Assembly: GCA_030836605.1 (NCBI GenBank)
Contig: JAUPMC010000105.1
Location: forward strand, 1-6,510
Reading direction: 5' to 3'
Origin: Thermoplasmatota archaeon
GTDB taxonomy: Archaea > Thermoplasmatota > Thermoplasmata > UBA10834
Length of the DNA stretch: 6,510 bases
Shown here: piece after piece, positions 1 through 5,287 of the stretch
Layout of the letters: each line of letters opens with the position of its first letter
How positions within the stretch are numbered: position 1 is the first letter of the stretch
Position numbers and translations under genes: made by a program
The notes under the pieces: model-generated
The model's input: only the letters and a program-made list of their open reading frames with translations
The model's database searches: none
What the model was told of the DNA's origin: nothing

Positions 1-116
1 TCCCTTAGCTTCGCTGCCTTGGACCTCAGCTTCGCGGCCTTGGCCAGCTTCTTGGTGGATACCTCATATTTGTTGACTTGCGACGCGTATTTCTTGGCAT
101 CCTTCATGGAGGACAT
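1..116 (-). CDS. Lys/Ala-rich protein of unknown function (5' part only)
   Basis: This is a minus-strand reading frame that starts at ATG 116-114 and is still open at the left edge, giving 38 visible residues. The protein begins MSSMKDAKKYASQVNKYEV and continues with a strongly basic, alanine-rich stretch in which a seven-residue unit (KAAKLRS-like) is nearly repeated at residues 29-38. The visible part looks helical and charged, with no signal peptide or membrane segment. Codon choice (AAG, GCG, CTG, GCC) resembles the clear genes elsewhere in the window. An in-frame TGA at 146-144 limits the start to ATG 116 or ATG 107. Neither has a convincing ribosome binding site. A TATA-like element (complement of 145-152) lies about 32 bases upstream of ATG 116. 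I do not recognise the family. A nucleic-acid-binding or coiled-coil protein is possible, but this cannot be decided from 38 residues. Confidence 0.5.
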   Translation of the reverse strand, partial: MSSMKDAKKYASQVNKYEVSTKKLAKAAKLRSKAAKLR

Positions 117-385
117 GCTATCGTGGATGGGACGGTGATGGGCTCATATCAACGTTCCCTCCTGGTTCTCGGCCGTCATCATCAGGTTCTCGAACACAGA
201 GCCATGCCACCCCGAACGAGTAGGCTGGGTGCTGGGAGCACATTCCCGGGCGGTTATGCCTGAAGTCGAATCGATGTCGCACGCCTTGCGCCTCCCAACC
301 GGTCCCGGAAGACCCCATCACCCGACGACTACACAACAAGCCACCGTGAAAAGTGAATAATAGTGGACGCGGATGCTCGTCCTAG
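117..385. other. Intergenic region with outward-facing promoters
   Basis: I see no convincing gene in these 269 bases. Reading frames on both strands here use rare-looking codons and do not resemble a protein. The left part carries the probable upstream region of the minus-strand Lys/Ala-rich gene. The right end carries an AT-rich promoter element for the transporter unit. A perfect five-base inverted repeat with a three-base loop lies at 229-241, with no T-run after it. One short minus-strand stretch (197-144) reads like coding sequence before an in-frame TGA and is discussed as a finding. Confidence 0.6.
356..363 (+). promoter_or_regulatory. TATA-like element for the leader ORF / transporter unit
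   Basis: The sequence AATAATAG, preceded by the purine-rich GAAAAGTG, is an AT-rich island in GC-rich DNA. Its centre lies about 26-27 bases before ATG 386, so transcription would begin at or next to that ATG (a leaderless transcript). The role is inferred from position and composition only. Confidence 0.5.
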
Positions 386-610
386 ATGCGGACACACTTC
401 GAGGCGCACGGCCGCGAGGCGGACATCGGCGGGTCACGGATGTCGATGGAGAGGGCGCTATCCCCCGGCTGGGAGCCGGTATGCGTCGTCGCGAAGACCG
501 GACTCGGCCTCCTGACAAAGGCCCCCGGAACCGTCGTGTCCGGTGTATGTCACAGCGTCACGGCCGATGTCGCGGTCCAGGGATACCCTGTCGGCGGAAG
601 GGGGCGGTGA
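386..610 (+). CDS. Possible 74-residue leader protein upstream of the transporter
   Basis: This small frame starts at ATG 386 and ends with TGA 608-610. Its stop overlaps the proposed GTG start of the transporter in a GTGA, an arrangement typical of translationally coupled genes. Third codon positions are strongly G/C, with favoured codons such as GAG, GTC, CTC and GAC, more so than in the other frames of the region. A TATA-like element sits 26-27 bases before the ATG, fitting a leaderless start. The protein (beginning MRTHFEAHGREADIGG) has Cys at residues 33 and 55 and no membrane helix, and I recognise no family. It could be a real small protein, a leader peptide controlling the transporter, or a chance frame in high-GC DNA. 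The competing frame from 373 that runs into the transporter would add an Arg-rich, non-membrane extension and is less likely. Confidence 0.4.
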   Translation: MRTHFEAHGREADIGGSRMSMERALSPGWEPVCVVAKTGLGLLTKAPGTVVSGVCHSVTADVAVQGYPVGGRGR

Positions 611-1491
611 CCACGGAACGCAAGACATTCCTCTACCTGATGCTGACAGTCACAATCATCATCTGGGGCGCGTCGTTCGTGCTCGCGGACATAGCCATCC
701 GGGACGGCTCGTCGCCCACCATGATAGCCATGGCGAGGTTCATCGTGGCGTCTTCCATATTCGCCGGATACCTGCTGCTGAAGCGGCCGAAAGGGTTGGC
801 GAAGGAGGACAGGCGCATGTTCCTCTTCCTGGCGTTCATCGGCATCGGGGTCTACTACATCTTCCAGTACTACGGGGTCAAGCTCGCGGGGGCGTCCATA
901 TCCGCCATCATAGTGATGCTCCTGTGCCCCGTCACGATCTTCGCCATCTCCGTGTTCAAGTACAAGGAGAAGGTGACGAACGGCGAGAAGTTGGGGCTCT
1001 CCCTCTCCGTCATCGGCTGTTTCCTGGTCATAACCGACGGCTCTTTCTCGTTCGTGACTAACCTGGATGTCATAATCGGCGGCCTGTTCGGAGTGGTCTG
1101 CGCGGTCTTCTGGGCGGTGTACACGGTCGCGGGGACGAAGGTCGTGAAGAAGTACGACCCTATGACGAGCACCGCCTACATCACGATCATGGGGACGCTC
1201 ATGCTGGCGCCTATCGCGGCCGCGGACATGGTCCTCACGGGCCAATCGTTCCAGCCCAGCTTCTTCGTGGCCGCGCTGTACCTCGGGGTGCTGTGCACGG
1301 TCGTCGGGTACGTGTTCTGGTTCAAGGCGCTGACGGGCCTGGACGCGCGCGCGACCGGGAGCATGCTCTACTTCGAGCCCGTCGTGACGATCGCGCTCGC
1401 GTGGGTCGTCCTGGGCGAGATGATAGGCTGGATGTCGGCCGTCGGGAGCGTCATCACGGTCGTCGGCGTGGTCATCCTGTCCAGGAGATGA
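607..1491 (+). CDS. EamA / DMT-superfamily transporter
   Basis: This is a 294-residue integral membrane protein of the drug/metabolite transporter superfamily with two EamA repeats. It probably exports or imports a small metabolite, but the substrate cannot be read from sequence. About ten hydrophobic helices are visible, at roughly residues 8-27, 36-57, 71-88, 93-116, 127-143, 153-173, 188-208, 217-238, 249-270 and 272-291. The two halves carry matching signatures: GEKLGLSLSVIG at 126-137 in the first and GEMIGWMSAVG at 270-280 in the second. WGASF at 20-24 in helix 1 is also typical of the family. I chose GTG 607 because it gives the usual length and a first helix just after a short charged N-terminus. 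It follows a purine run (GGAAGGGG) and overlaps the upstream small frame as GTGA. The frame is open further upstream, to ATG 373, but that extension is Arg/Cys-rich and not transporter-like. A tRNA gene follows after 60 bases. Confidence 0.9.
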   Translation: MTTERKTFLYLMLTVTIIIWGASFVLADIAIRDGSSPTMIAMARFIVASSIFAGYLLLKRPKGLAKEDRRMFLFLAFIGIGVYYIFQYYGVKLAGASISAIIVMLLCPVTIFAISVFKYKEKVTNGEKLGLSLSVIGCFLVITDGSFSFVTNLDVIIGGLFGVVCAVFWAVYTVAGTKVVKKYDPMTSTAYITIMGTLMLAPIAAADMVLTGQSFQPSFFVAALYLGVLCTVVGYVFWFKALTGLDARATGSMLYFEPVVTIALAWVVLGEMIGWMSAVGSVITVVGVVILSRR

Positions 1492-1509
1492 GGCGCGGCT
1501 CAGAAACCG

Positions 1510-1516
1510 TTAATAT
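1510..1516 (+). promoter_or_regulatory. Probable TATA box of the tRNA-Gln gene
   Basis: TTAATAT, preceded by the A-rich GAAACCG (BRE-like), lies 39 bases upstream of the first tRNA base. This would give a start site near 1539 and a roughly 13-base 5' leader to be removed by RNase P. The assignment rests on sequence and spacing. Confidence 0.6.
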
Positions 1517-1551
1517 CCGGCTGTCGCCATGTAGCAGCAGCCTGACACTGT

Positions 1552-1624
1552 AGCCCCGTAGTGTAGTGGACCATCATGCGGGCCTTTGGAGCCTGCGACG
1601 GAGGTTCGAATCCTCCCGGGGCTA
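1552..1624 (+). tRNA. tRNA-Gln, anticodon TTG
   Basis: The 73-base sequence folds as a full cloverleaf. The acceptor stem AGCCCCG pairs with CGGGGCT (7 bp). The D arm begins GTG, pairing with CAT. The anticodon stem CGGGC pairs with GCCTG around loop CTTTGGA. The T stem GGAGG pairs with CCTCC around TTCGAAT, and the discriminator base is A. Anticodon TTG at 1586-1588 reads CAA/CAG, so the tRNA is Gln. The variable loop is four bases. There is no intron, and CCA is not encoded. In most archaea this tRNA is charged as Glu-tRNA-Gln and then amidated by GatDE; that is general knowledge, not seen here. The last three bases (1622-1624) overlap the antisense stop codon of the next gene. A pyrimidine-rich stretch just after the gene may serve termination. 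Confidence 0.93.
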
Positions 1625-1840
1625 CTCCTCCTTTCTCCCGCCGGACCAAGAGCGCGCCATCTGGAACAGCTTCGCGACCAGGACGAGCACGACCACCCAC
1701 GACAGCACTATGAGGAAGAACCCCTCGGCCACGAAGCCCCCCTCAACCGCCTCCAACAGGAACATCCCGGTCAGGGTGGCGAGCACCCCGAACACCACGC
1801 CCCAGACCGCTATGGTCCGGTCGACCCTCGTCCTCCGCAT
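1622..1840 (-). CDS. Small two-helix membrane protein
   Basis: This 72-residue protein has a basic N-terminus (MRRTRVDR), a hydrophobic helix at about residues 9-30, a short Gly/Glu turn, a second hydrophobic helix at about 38-58 and a charged C-terminal tail ending GGRKEE. The layout suggests a helical hairpin with both ends in the cytoplasm. I recognise no named family. It starts three bases after the stop of the nitroreductase gene on the same strand. A GGTGA that overlaps the nitroreductase stop ends three bases before the ATG, so the two are probably co-transcribed and translationally coupled. Its TAG stop is antisense to the last three bases of the tRNA-Gln gene. Codon use matches the neighbours. 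A role as membrane partner of the nitroreductase is only suggested by adjacency. Confidence 0.75.
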   Translation of the reverse strand: MRRTRVDRTIAVWGVVFGVLATLTGMFLLEAVEGGFVAEGFFLIVLSWVVVLVLVAKLFQMARSWSGGRKEE

Positions 1841-1843
1841 GGT

Positions 1844-2362
1844 TCACCATCTGTCCCTGTGGACGAGCTGGTCGCTGGGCAGCCTCTTCCTCCTGAGGCC
1901 CCTCTCCGCGGGGTATCCGACCGGGACGATGGCGACGGGCCTCACATGCTCTGGTGTGCCCAGCGCCACGGCGGCCTTCGCCTCGTCGAACGCCCCGACC
2001 CAGACGCTCCCCAGTCCTTTGCTGTGCAGGTACAGGCTGAAGTTCTCGACGGCCGCCGCGACATCCTGGAGACAGTATAGTTCCTTGCCTCTCTGGCCGT
2101 AATGGCCGATCCTCTCCAGGTTCGCGCAGAAGACGACGACAACAGGCGCGGTCCTGACGAACTCCTGGGAGAATGCGGCGAGCATGAGCGCCTTCTTGAC
2201 GGACGAATCCTTCACGACGATGAAGTCCCTGGCCTGTAGGTTCCCGGCGGACGGCGCGAGGTTCGCGAGCCTGAGCCCTTCCTGGACCACATCGTCATCG
2301 ACCGGGTCTGGCTTGAACACCCGCACGCTCGTCCTCCCCTCTATGCACTCGACGACTTCCAT
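1844..2362 (-). CDS. Nitroreductase-family FMN-dependent oxidoreductase
   Basis: This 172-residue protein belongs to the nitroreductase/NADH oxidase family, which binds FMN as a dimer and transfers hydride from NAD(P)H; the physiological substrate is unknown. Family marks are the N-terminal RTSVRVF (residues 10-16; Arg and Ser for FMN phosphate), APSAGNLQ at 36-43, a core helix around 99-111 (LQDVAAAVENF), LGSVWVGAFDE at 117-127 and VPVGYPAE at 146-153. The length is typical of the shorter members. I start it at ATG 2362-2360 because AGGTGGAG lies just upstream with good spacing. An in-frame ATG nine codons earlier (2389) would place that site inside the gene. A small membrane protein gene follows three bases after its stop. 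It is divergent from pcc1 across a short spacer. Confidence 0.88.
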   Translation of the reverse strand: MEVVECIEGRTSVRVFKPDPVDDDVVQEGLRLANLAPSAGNLQARDFIVVKDSSVKKALMLAAFSQEFVRTAPVVVVFCANLERIGHYGQRGKELYCLQDVAAAVENFSLYLHSKGLGSVWVGAFDEAKAAVALGTPEHVRPVAIVPVGYPAERGLRRKRLPSDQLVHRDRW

Positions 2363-2365
2363 TTT

Positions 2366-2373
2366 CTCCACCT
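2366..2373 (-). promoter_or_regulatory. Ribosome binding site of the nitroreductase gene
   Basis: AGGTGGAG on the minus strand contains the core AGGTG of the archaeal Shine-Dalgarno sequence. It ends three bases before ATG 2362, with the AGGTG core six bases away. It is the main reason for preferring ATG 2362 over the in-frame ATG at 2389. Confidence 0.6.
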
Positions 2374-2393
2374 GTCGCATCGACGGCAACGTC

Positions 2394-2400
2394 TAAGTAT
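2394..2400 (+). promoter_or_regulatory. Shared TATA-like element between nitroreductase and pcc1
   Basis: TAAGTAT is the only AT-rich heptamer in the 60-base divergent spacer. Read on the plus strand its centre is 26 bases before ATG 2423, fitting a leaderless pcc1 transcript. Read on the minus strand it would place a start site about nine bases before the nitroreductase ATG, next to its ribosome binding site. It may serve both directions. It matches the archaeal consensus only partly. Confidence 0.4.
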
Positions 2401-2422
2401 CTTGTCGAACCTCGAAGACCCG

Positions 2423-2674
2423 ATGAGCGAGTCGGTGAACGAGCCCAGGCCCGTGAGGTGCTCGCTCGTGCTCGAGTTCGGGTCGGGAGACGAGGCCGAG
2501 AAGGTCCACAGGTCGGTCGCGCTCGACAACGACGGCTACCTGGAGACTAGGGTCGAGGGCCGCACGGTCGTCGCGGAGATCAGGGCGGACTCCCTGAAGA
2601 GCCTCCTTCATACCCTGGACGATTTCCTGTCCTGCGTCAGCGTCGCCGAGAAGGTGGTGTCGGGGAAGGACTAG
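2423..2674 (+). CDS. pcc1: KEOPS complex subunit Pcc1
   Basis: This 83-residue protein matches the Pcc1 family, the small dimerising subunit of the KEOPS complex. With Kae1, Bud32 and Cgi121, KEOPS makes the t6A modification at position 37 of ANN-decoding tRNAs. The visible fold is beta strand (CSLVLEF, 13-19), helix (GDEAEKVHRSVALD, 22-35), two strands (YLETRVEGRTVVAEIRA, 39-55) and a C-terminal helix (SLKSLLHTLDDFLSCVSVAEKVV, 57-79). The family's S/D-L...L...FL...AE pattern is present. The frame could begin at TTG 2402, but that codon abuts the TATA-like element. ATG 2423 lies at leaderless spacing from it and gives the usual length, so I prefer it. No Shine-Dalgarno sequence is visible. 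The gene ends in a CTAG shared with the stop codon of convergent tgtA, another tRNA-modification gene. Confidence 0.85.
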   Translation: MSESVNEPRPVRCSLVLEFGSGDEAEKVHRSVALDNDGYLETRVEGRTVVAEIRADSLKSLLHTLDDFLSCVSVAEKVVSGKD

Positions 2675-4623
2675 TCTTCCGCGGCCTCTTTGACCCTGAC
2701 CGCTATCCCGCGCTTGAACGCCAGCATCTCGCTCCTGACCATTAGGGCCCTGCCTACGGCCGCCAGCTCGCCCTTCGTGTTGACGACCATGACCGAGTCC
2801 CCGGGCCTGATGTCGGGGTCGCACTCGGCCACGAACTTCGCGAAGACGTTGTTCCCCTTGGCCGCGAACTCCGCGGGCTCGTCCTCCACCGTCACCCTCA
2901 TCGCGTGGGCCGGCAGCACCTTCATGAGCATCCTCGCGCCCTCGATCTTGGGCGTGAGCCGCCCGTCATGCGCCCTCATGGAGAACGCGTGCACTCCGTC
3001 CACGACCACGTTCCTGATCTTGCCGGTGTTCCTCGACTTGACGAACTCGACCTTCCTGCCGTCCAGGATGTCCGCGGCGCCCCTGCCGAACTGCATGTCC
3101 AGGACCGCCCTGACCCTGAGCAGGTCCGGGTCGGCCGCTCTCGGCCCGGGCGCGACCTCCTCCAGGAACTCGAGGGTCTGGTCCCCCTCCCACATGACCG
3201 CGAGGGGGTATCCGTGCTGGTGCGCGTGCCTCTCCATCGTGTCCCTTATCTTCTCCGCGACCTCGCGGTCCAGATGCTCTGGGATGACGGACTGCGCGAT
3301 CGGGTACATCTCGTCCAGCTCGATGGGCGCGGGCCCGAAGAACGACGCGACCAGGAAGTCTGCGTCGACCTTCGCTCGGACCCTCGCTATCTCGGAGGCG
3401 TAGCCCCTCGAGTACGGCTTGGGCCCGTCCTCGAAGCCTACGAGCACCCTCGCGCCCGGCCTCCTGCACCTCGAGAAATACCTCTCCCTGTACATCGTGA
3501 CGCTCGGCCTGTCGTAGCTCTCGGGGCCGCAGTAGAAGAACGCGCCCCTCCTGCTCGCGGGCTCGAACCCCTGGAGATAGTCCTCGTGCCTCTTCAGCAC
3601 CTTGAGCACGGCGAGCAGGGCCGGGTGCGCCCTGGCCCTCATCTCGACCATCTCCCAGATAGAGCCCTCGTGTATGGCGTTCTTGACCTTCCTCAGCTCC
3701 TTCAGGCTCGTGAACAGGTTGTGCTCCGCTATCCTCTTGGTCCTCTCCGAGGGGGACATCGCCAGGAGTTCCTTGACAGAGGTCGACGAGCACGCCGGGC
3801 AGTCGCACGCGAGGTCGTGCAGGTCCCTCAGGAACTTGGTGCCCGTGGGATACATGAGCCTCTCCTCCCTCGCGTACTTGGCGTACGACGCCGAGTCGAA
3901 GAGGTCGCATCCGAGGAGGACCGCGAACGGGAACACCATCGGGTGCCCGGCGCCGAACAGGTGGACGGGCCTCGAGGGGTCCAGCCCTTTCTTCGACGCG
4001 ATGATGATGTCCGCGACATCCGAGAACCTGTAGTCCTCGAGCAGTGGCACGACGCCGCCGATCGGGTGCAAGTCGAAAGCCATCTTCGAGAGCCGCTCGG
4101 CGCAACCCGTCCTCAGCTCGGGGAAGATGCCTCCCTGGACGGTCCCTGCCAGCAGCATCTCGCCCTTGAGCGGCACAGACTCCTCCCCCCTCCGGATCGT
4201 CTCCTCGGTCGCGGCCCTCGTCTCCTCCTCGGTCCAGCCGGGCTCGGAGAAGACGTCCAGGATGGTCCCTATGTCCGCGCCTATGTCCCTCTGGAACTCG
4301 ACGATCTCCTTGTGGCCGACGGCGACCTTCCCGTACACGTAGCTCTGGAACGTGCCGCTGTCGGTCATTATCGACCCGTCGAAGTCCAATAACTTGTGCA
4401 GGCCGCCCTCCAGGGCCCTCTCCCGCAGTTTCTCGTCGGTCTTGATGATGTACGAGTTCGTGATCAGTATGTCGACCTTGAACCGGTCCCTCATCTCCCT
4501 CGGGGTGATGGTCAACTGGTTCGGGTTCACAACGGGCAGCAGGGCAGGGGTCGTGACCTTGCCGTGCCTGGTGCTCAGCTCGCATATCCTGGCGAGCCCG
4601 TCTCGTTCCTTCAGTTCGAGCAT
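2671..4623 (-). CDS. tgtA: Archaeosine tRNA-guanine transglycosylase
   Basis: This 650-residue enzyme exchanges guanine at position 15 in the D-loop of archaeal tRNAs for preQ0, the first tRNA step of archaeosine synthesis. The catalytic TIM barrel fills about residues 1-350. It holds the conserved TDSGTFQ at 87-93 (Asp88), the base-recognition region TVQGG at 161-165 and GCDLFDSASY at 238-247, where Asp243 is the expected nucleophile. The zinc site is Cys273, Cys275, Cys278 (CDCPAC) and His301. The C-terminal half holds the archaeal C1-C3 domains. It ends in a PUA RNA-binding domain at about 573-648 that includes PGDSVMVVN at 607-615. This is the full-length, unsplit form. ATG 4623 is supported by an AT-rich element centred 28 bases upstream, fitting a leaderless transcript. 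The TAG stop interlocks with that of pcc1. No archaeosine synthase (arcS, gat-queC or queF-like) is in the window. Confidence 0.97.
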   Translation of the reverse strand: MLELKERDGLARICELSTRHGKVTTPALLPVVNPNQLTITPREMRDRFKVDILITNSYIIKTDEKLRERALEGGLHKLLDFDGSIMTDSGTFQSYVYGKVAVGHKEIVEFQRDIGADIGTILDVFSEPGWTEEETRAATEETIRRGEESVPLKGEMLLAGTVQGGIFPELRTGCAERLSKMAFDLHPIGGVVPLLEDYRFSDVADIIIASKKGLDPSRPVHLFGAGHPMVFPFAVLLGCDLFDSASYAKYAREERLMYPTGTKFLRDLHDLACDCPACSSTSVKELLAMSPSERTKRIAEHNLFTSLKELRKVKNAIHEGSIWEMVEMRARAHPALLAVLKVLKRHEDYLQGFEPASRRGAFFYCGPESYDRPSVTMYRERYFSRCRRPGARVLVGFEDGPKPYSRGYASEIARVRAKVDADFLVASFFGPAPIELDEMYPIAQSVIPEHLDREVAEKIRDTMERHAHQHGYPLAVMWEGDQTLEFLEEVAPGPRAADPDLLRVRAVLDMQFGRGAADILDGRKVEFVKSRNTGKIRNVVVDGVHAFSMRAHDGRLTPKIEGARMLMKVLPAHAMRVTVEDEPAEFAAKGNNVFAKFVAECDPDIRPGDSVMVVNTKGELAAVGRALMVRSEMLAFKRGIAVRVKEAAED

Positions 4624-4647
4624 TCGGGATGATGTAACGCCTGGTGG

Positions 4648-4655
4648 TTAATTAT
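4648..4655 (-). promoter_or_regulatory. TATA-like element for tgtA
   Basis: On the minus strand this reads ATAATTAA, an AT-rich island in GC-rich surroundings. It is centred about 28 bases upstream of the tgtA ATG, implying transcription that starts at or close to the start codon. No ribosome binding site is seen in front of tgtA, which agrees with a leaderless message. Confidence 0.6.
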
Positions 4656-4682
4656 GGTTTCAGCCCTCCGCCTCCAAAAAGT

Positions 4683-4689
4683 CAATAAG
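4683..4689 (+). promoter_or_regulatory. TATA-like element for the DUF1616-pth2-DUF99 unit
   Basis: CAATAAG, preceded by a run of five A (4676-4680), lies about 30 bases before ATG 4717. A start near 4712 would give a leader of only a few bases carrying GGAG. The match to consensus is modest, and the call rests mainly on position. Confidence 0.4.
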
Positions 4690-4716
4690 CCGGCCCGCCC
4701 TCTTCCCGCCCGGAGC

Positions 4717-5286
4717 ATGGTGATGAGTCTACTCCAGATATTGGCCGGCCTGGCGGTCGTGTTCTTCCTTCCTGGATACACGCTCGTCTGCCTCCTGTTC
4801 CCGCGCAAGGGCGAGCTGGACCCAGAGTACGACATCGTGTACAGGACAGCGCTAGGCATGGGCCTCAGCATAGTCATCTCCATATTCGTCGGGTTCGCCC
4901 TCAACGCGATCAGCACCGAGGAGCAGGGATATGTCACCGCGGGCCCGCTCTGGGCCTCGCTCCTGTCGCTCACGGCCGTGTTCTTCGTCGGCGGGTGGTT
5001 CCTGGGCGCATACCCCTGGATGGGGCTCGTGCACCCGAGGCTGTACAGGTCGACCCGCCCGAGGAAGGTCGCCGGCCTGAGGCTCGTGTCCCCGGTCAAG
5101 GGCAGGGAGGTCGAGCGGCTCCTGGTCGAGAGGGACGAGCTGATCAGGGACATCGAGAAGTACGCCTCCCGCGCGTCTACTTCAAATCCCAACAAGCAGC
5201 TCTACTACCGCAAGAGGGTCGAGCAGGCCAAGGCGCGCATCGAGCAGCTGAACGAGCAGCTCGAGCGTCTGGAGGAGGAGCGTTGA
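4717..5286 (+). CDS. DUF1616-type membrane protein with C-terminal coiled coil
   Basis: This is a 189-residue protein. The N-terminal part resembles the archaeal DUF1616 domain: hydrophobic helices at about residues 4-28, 45-66 and 77-99, with the characteristic FFLPGYTLVCLLFPRKGELD at 16-35. A positively charged stretch (RSTRPRK, 111-117) follows. A highly charged, probably cytoplasmic helical region at about 129-189 looks like a two-part coiled coil with a break at SRASTSNPNK (151-160). The function of DUF1616 is unknown. ATG 4717, GTG 4720 and ATG 4723 are all possible starts, and GGAG at 4712-4715 fits 4723 by spacing. I report 4717 because it lies closest to the predicted transcription start. 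The frame extends back to ATG 4654, but that overlaps promoter elements and is unlikely. It is first in a tight unit: pth2 begins one base after its stop, and its last codons form the pth2 ribosome binding site. Confidence 0.8.
   Translation: MVMSLLQILAGLAVVFFLPGYTLVCLLFPRKGELDPEYDIVYRTALGMGLSIVISIFVGFALNAISTEEQGYVTAGPLWASLLSLTAVFFVGGWFLGAYPWMGLVHPRLYRSTRPRKVAGLRLVSPVKGREVERLLVERDELIRDIEKYASRASTSNPNKQLYYRKRVEQAKARIEQLNEQLERLEEER
5271..5280 (+). promoter_or_regulatory. Ribosome binding site of pth2 inside the preceding gene
   Basis: GGAGGAGGAG encodes the final Glu codons of the DUF1616 protein and also matches the Shine-Dalgarno sequence. It sits seven bases before ATG 5288 and supports that start over the in-frame ATG at 5309. 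Confidence 0.7.
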
Positions 5287-5287
5287 G

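Noticed and set aside
229..241. Perfect 5-bp inverted repeat with three-base loop as a terminator
   Set aside because: No T-run follows, no gene ends nearby in the right direction, and such short repeats are common by chance.
140..262. Possible C/D box guide RNA (ATGATGA and CTGA-like boxes)
   Set aside because: A C-box match occurs on the minus strand near 180, but no D or D' box lies at usable spacing. On the plus strand the only CTGA is over 100 bases away.
118..339. 73-codon minus-strand frame in the left intergenic region
   Set aside because: Its codon use is unlike the neighbouring genes, and neither the sequence nor the signals support a real protein.
373..606. N-terminal extension of the transporter from ATG 373
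   Set aside because: The added 78 residues are Arg/Cys-rich and unlike any DMT transporter. GTG 607 gives the standard length, and a different frame here has better codon use.
2905..4392. Long open frame on the plus strand opposite tgtA
   Set aside because: It mirrors the codon structure of a clear tgtA gene in high-GC DNA. The translation is rich in Arg, Pro and Glu/His with no recognisable domain.
2966..4585. Long alternative minus-strand frame inside tgtA
   Set aside because: It is the tgtA sequence in another frame. The product is repetitive Arg/Gly/Ala and lacks any family motif, while the tgtA frame holds all catalytic residues.
4654..4716. Longer start for the DUF1616 gene at ATG 4654
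   Set aside because: It would begin within the tgtA promoter element, span its own TATA-like element and add a basic, non-conserved stretch before the first membrane helix.
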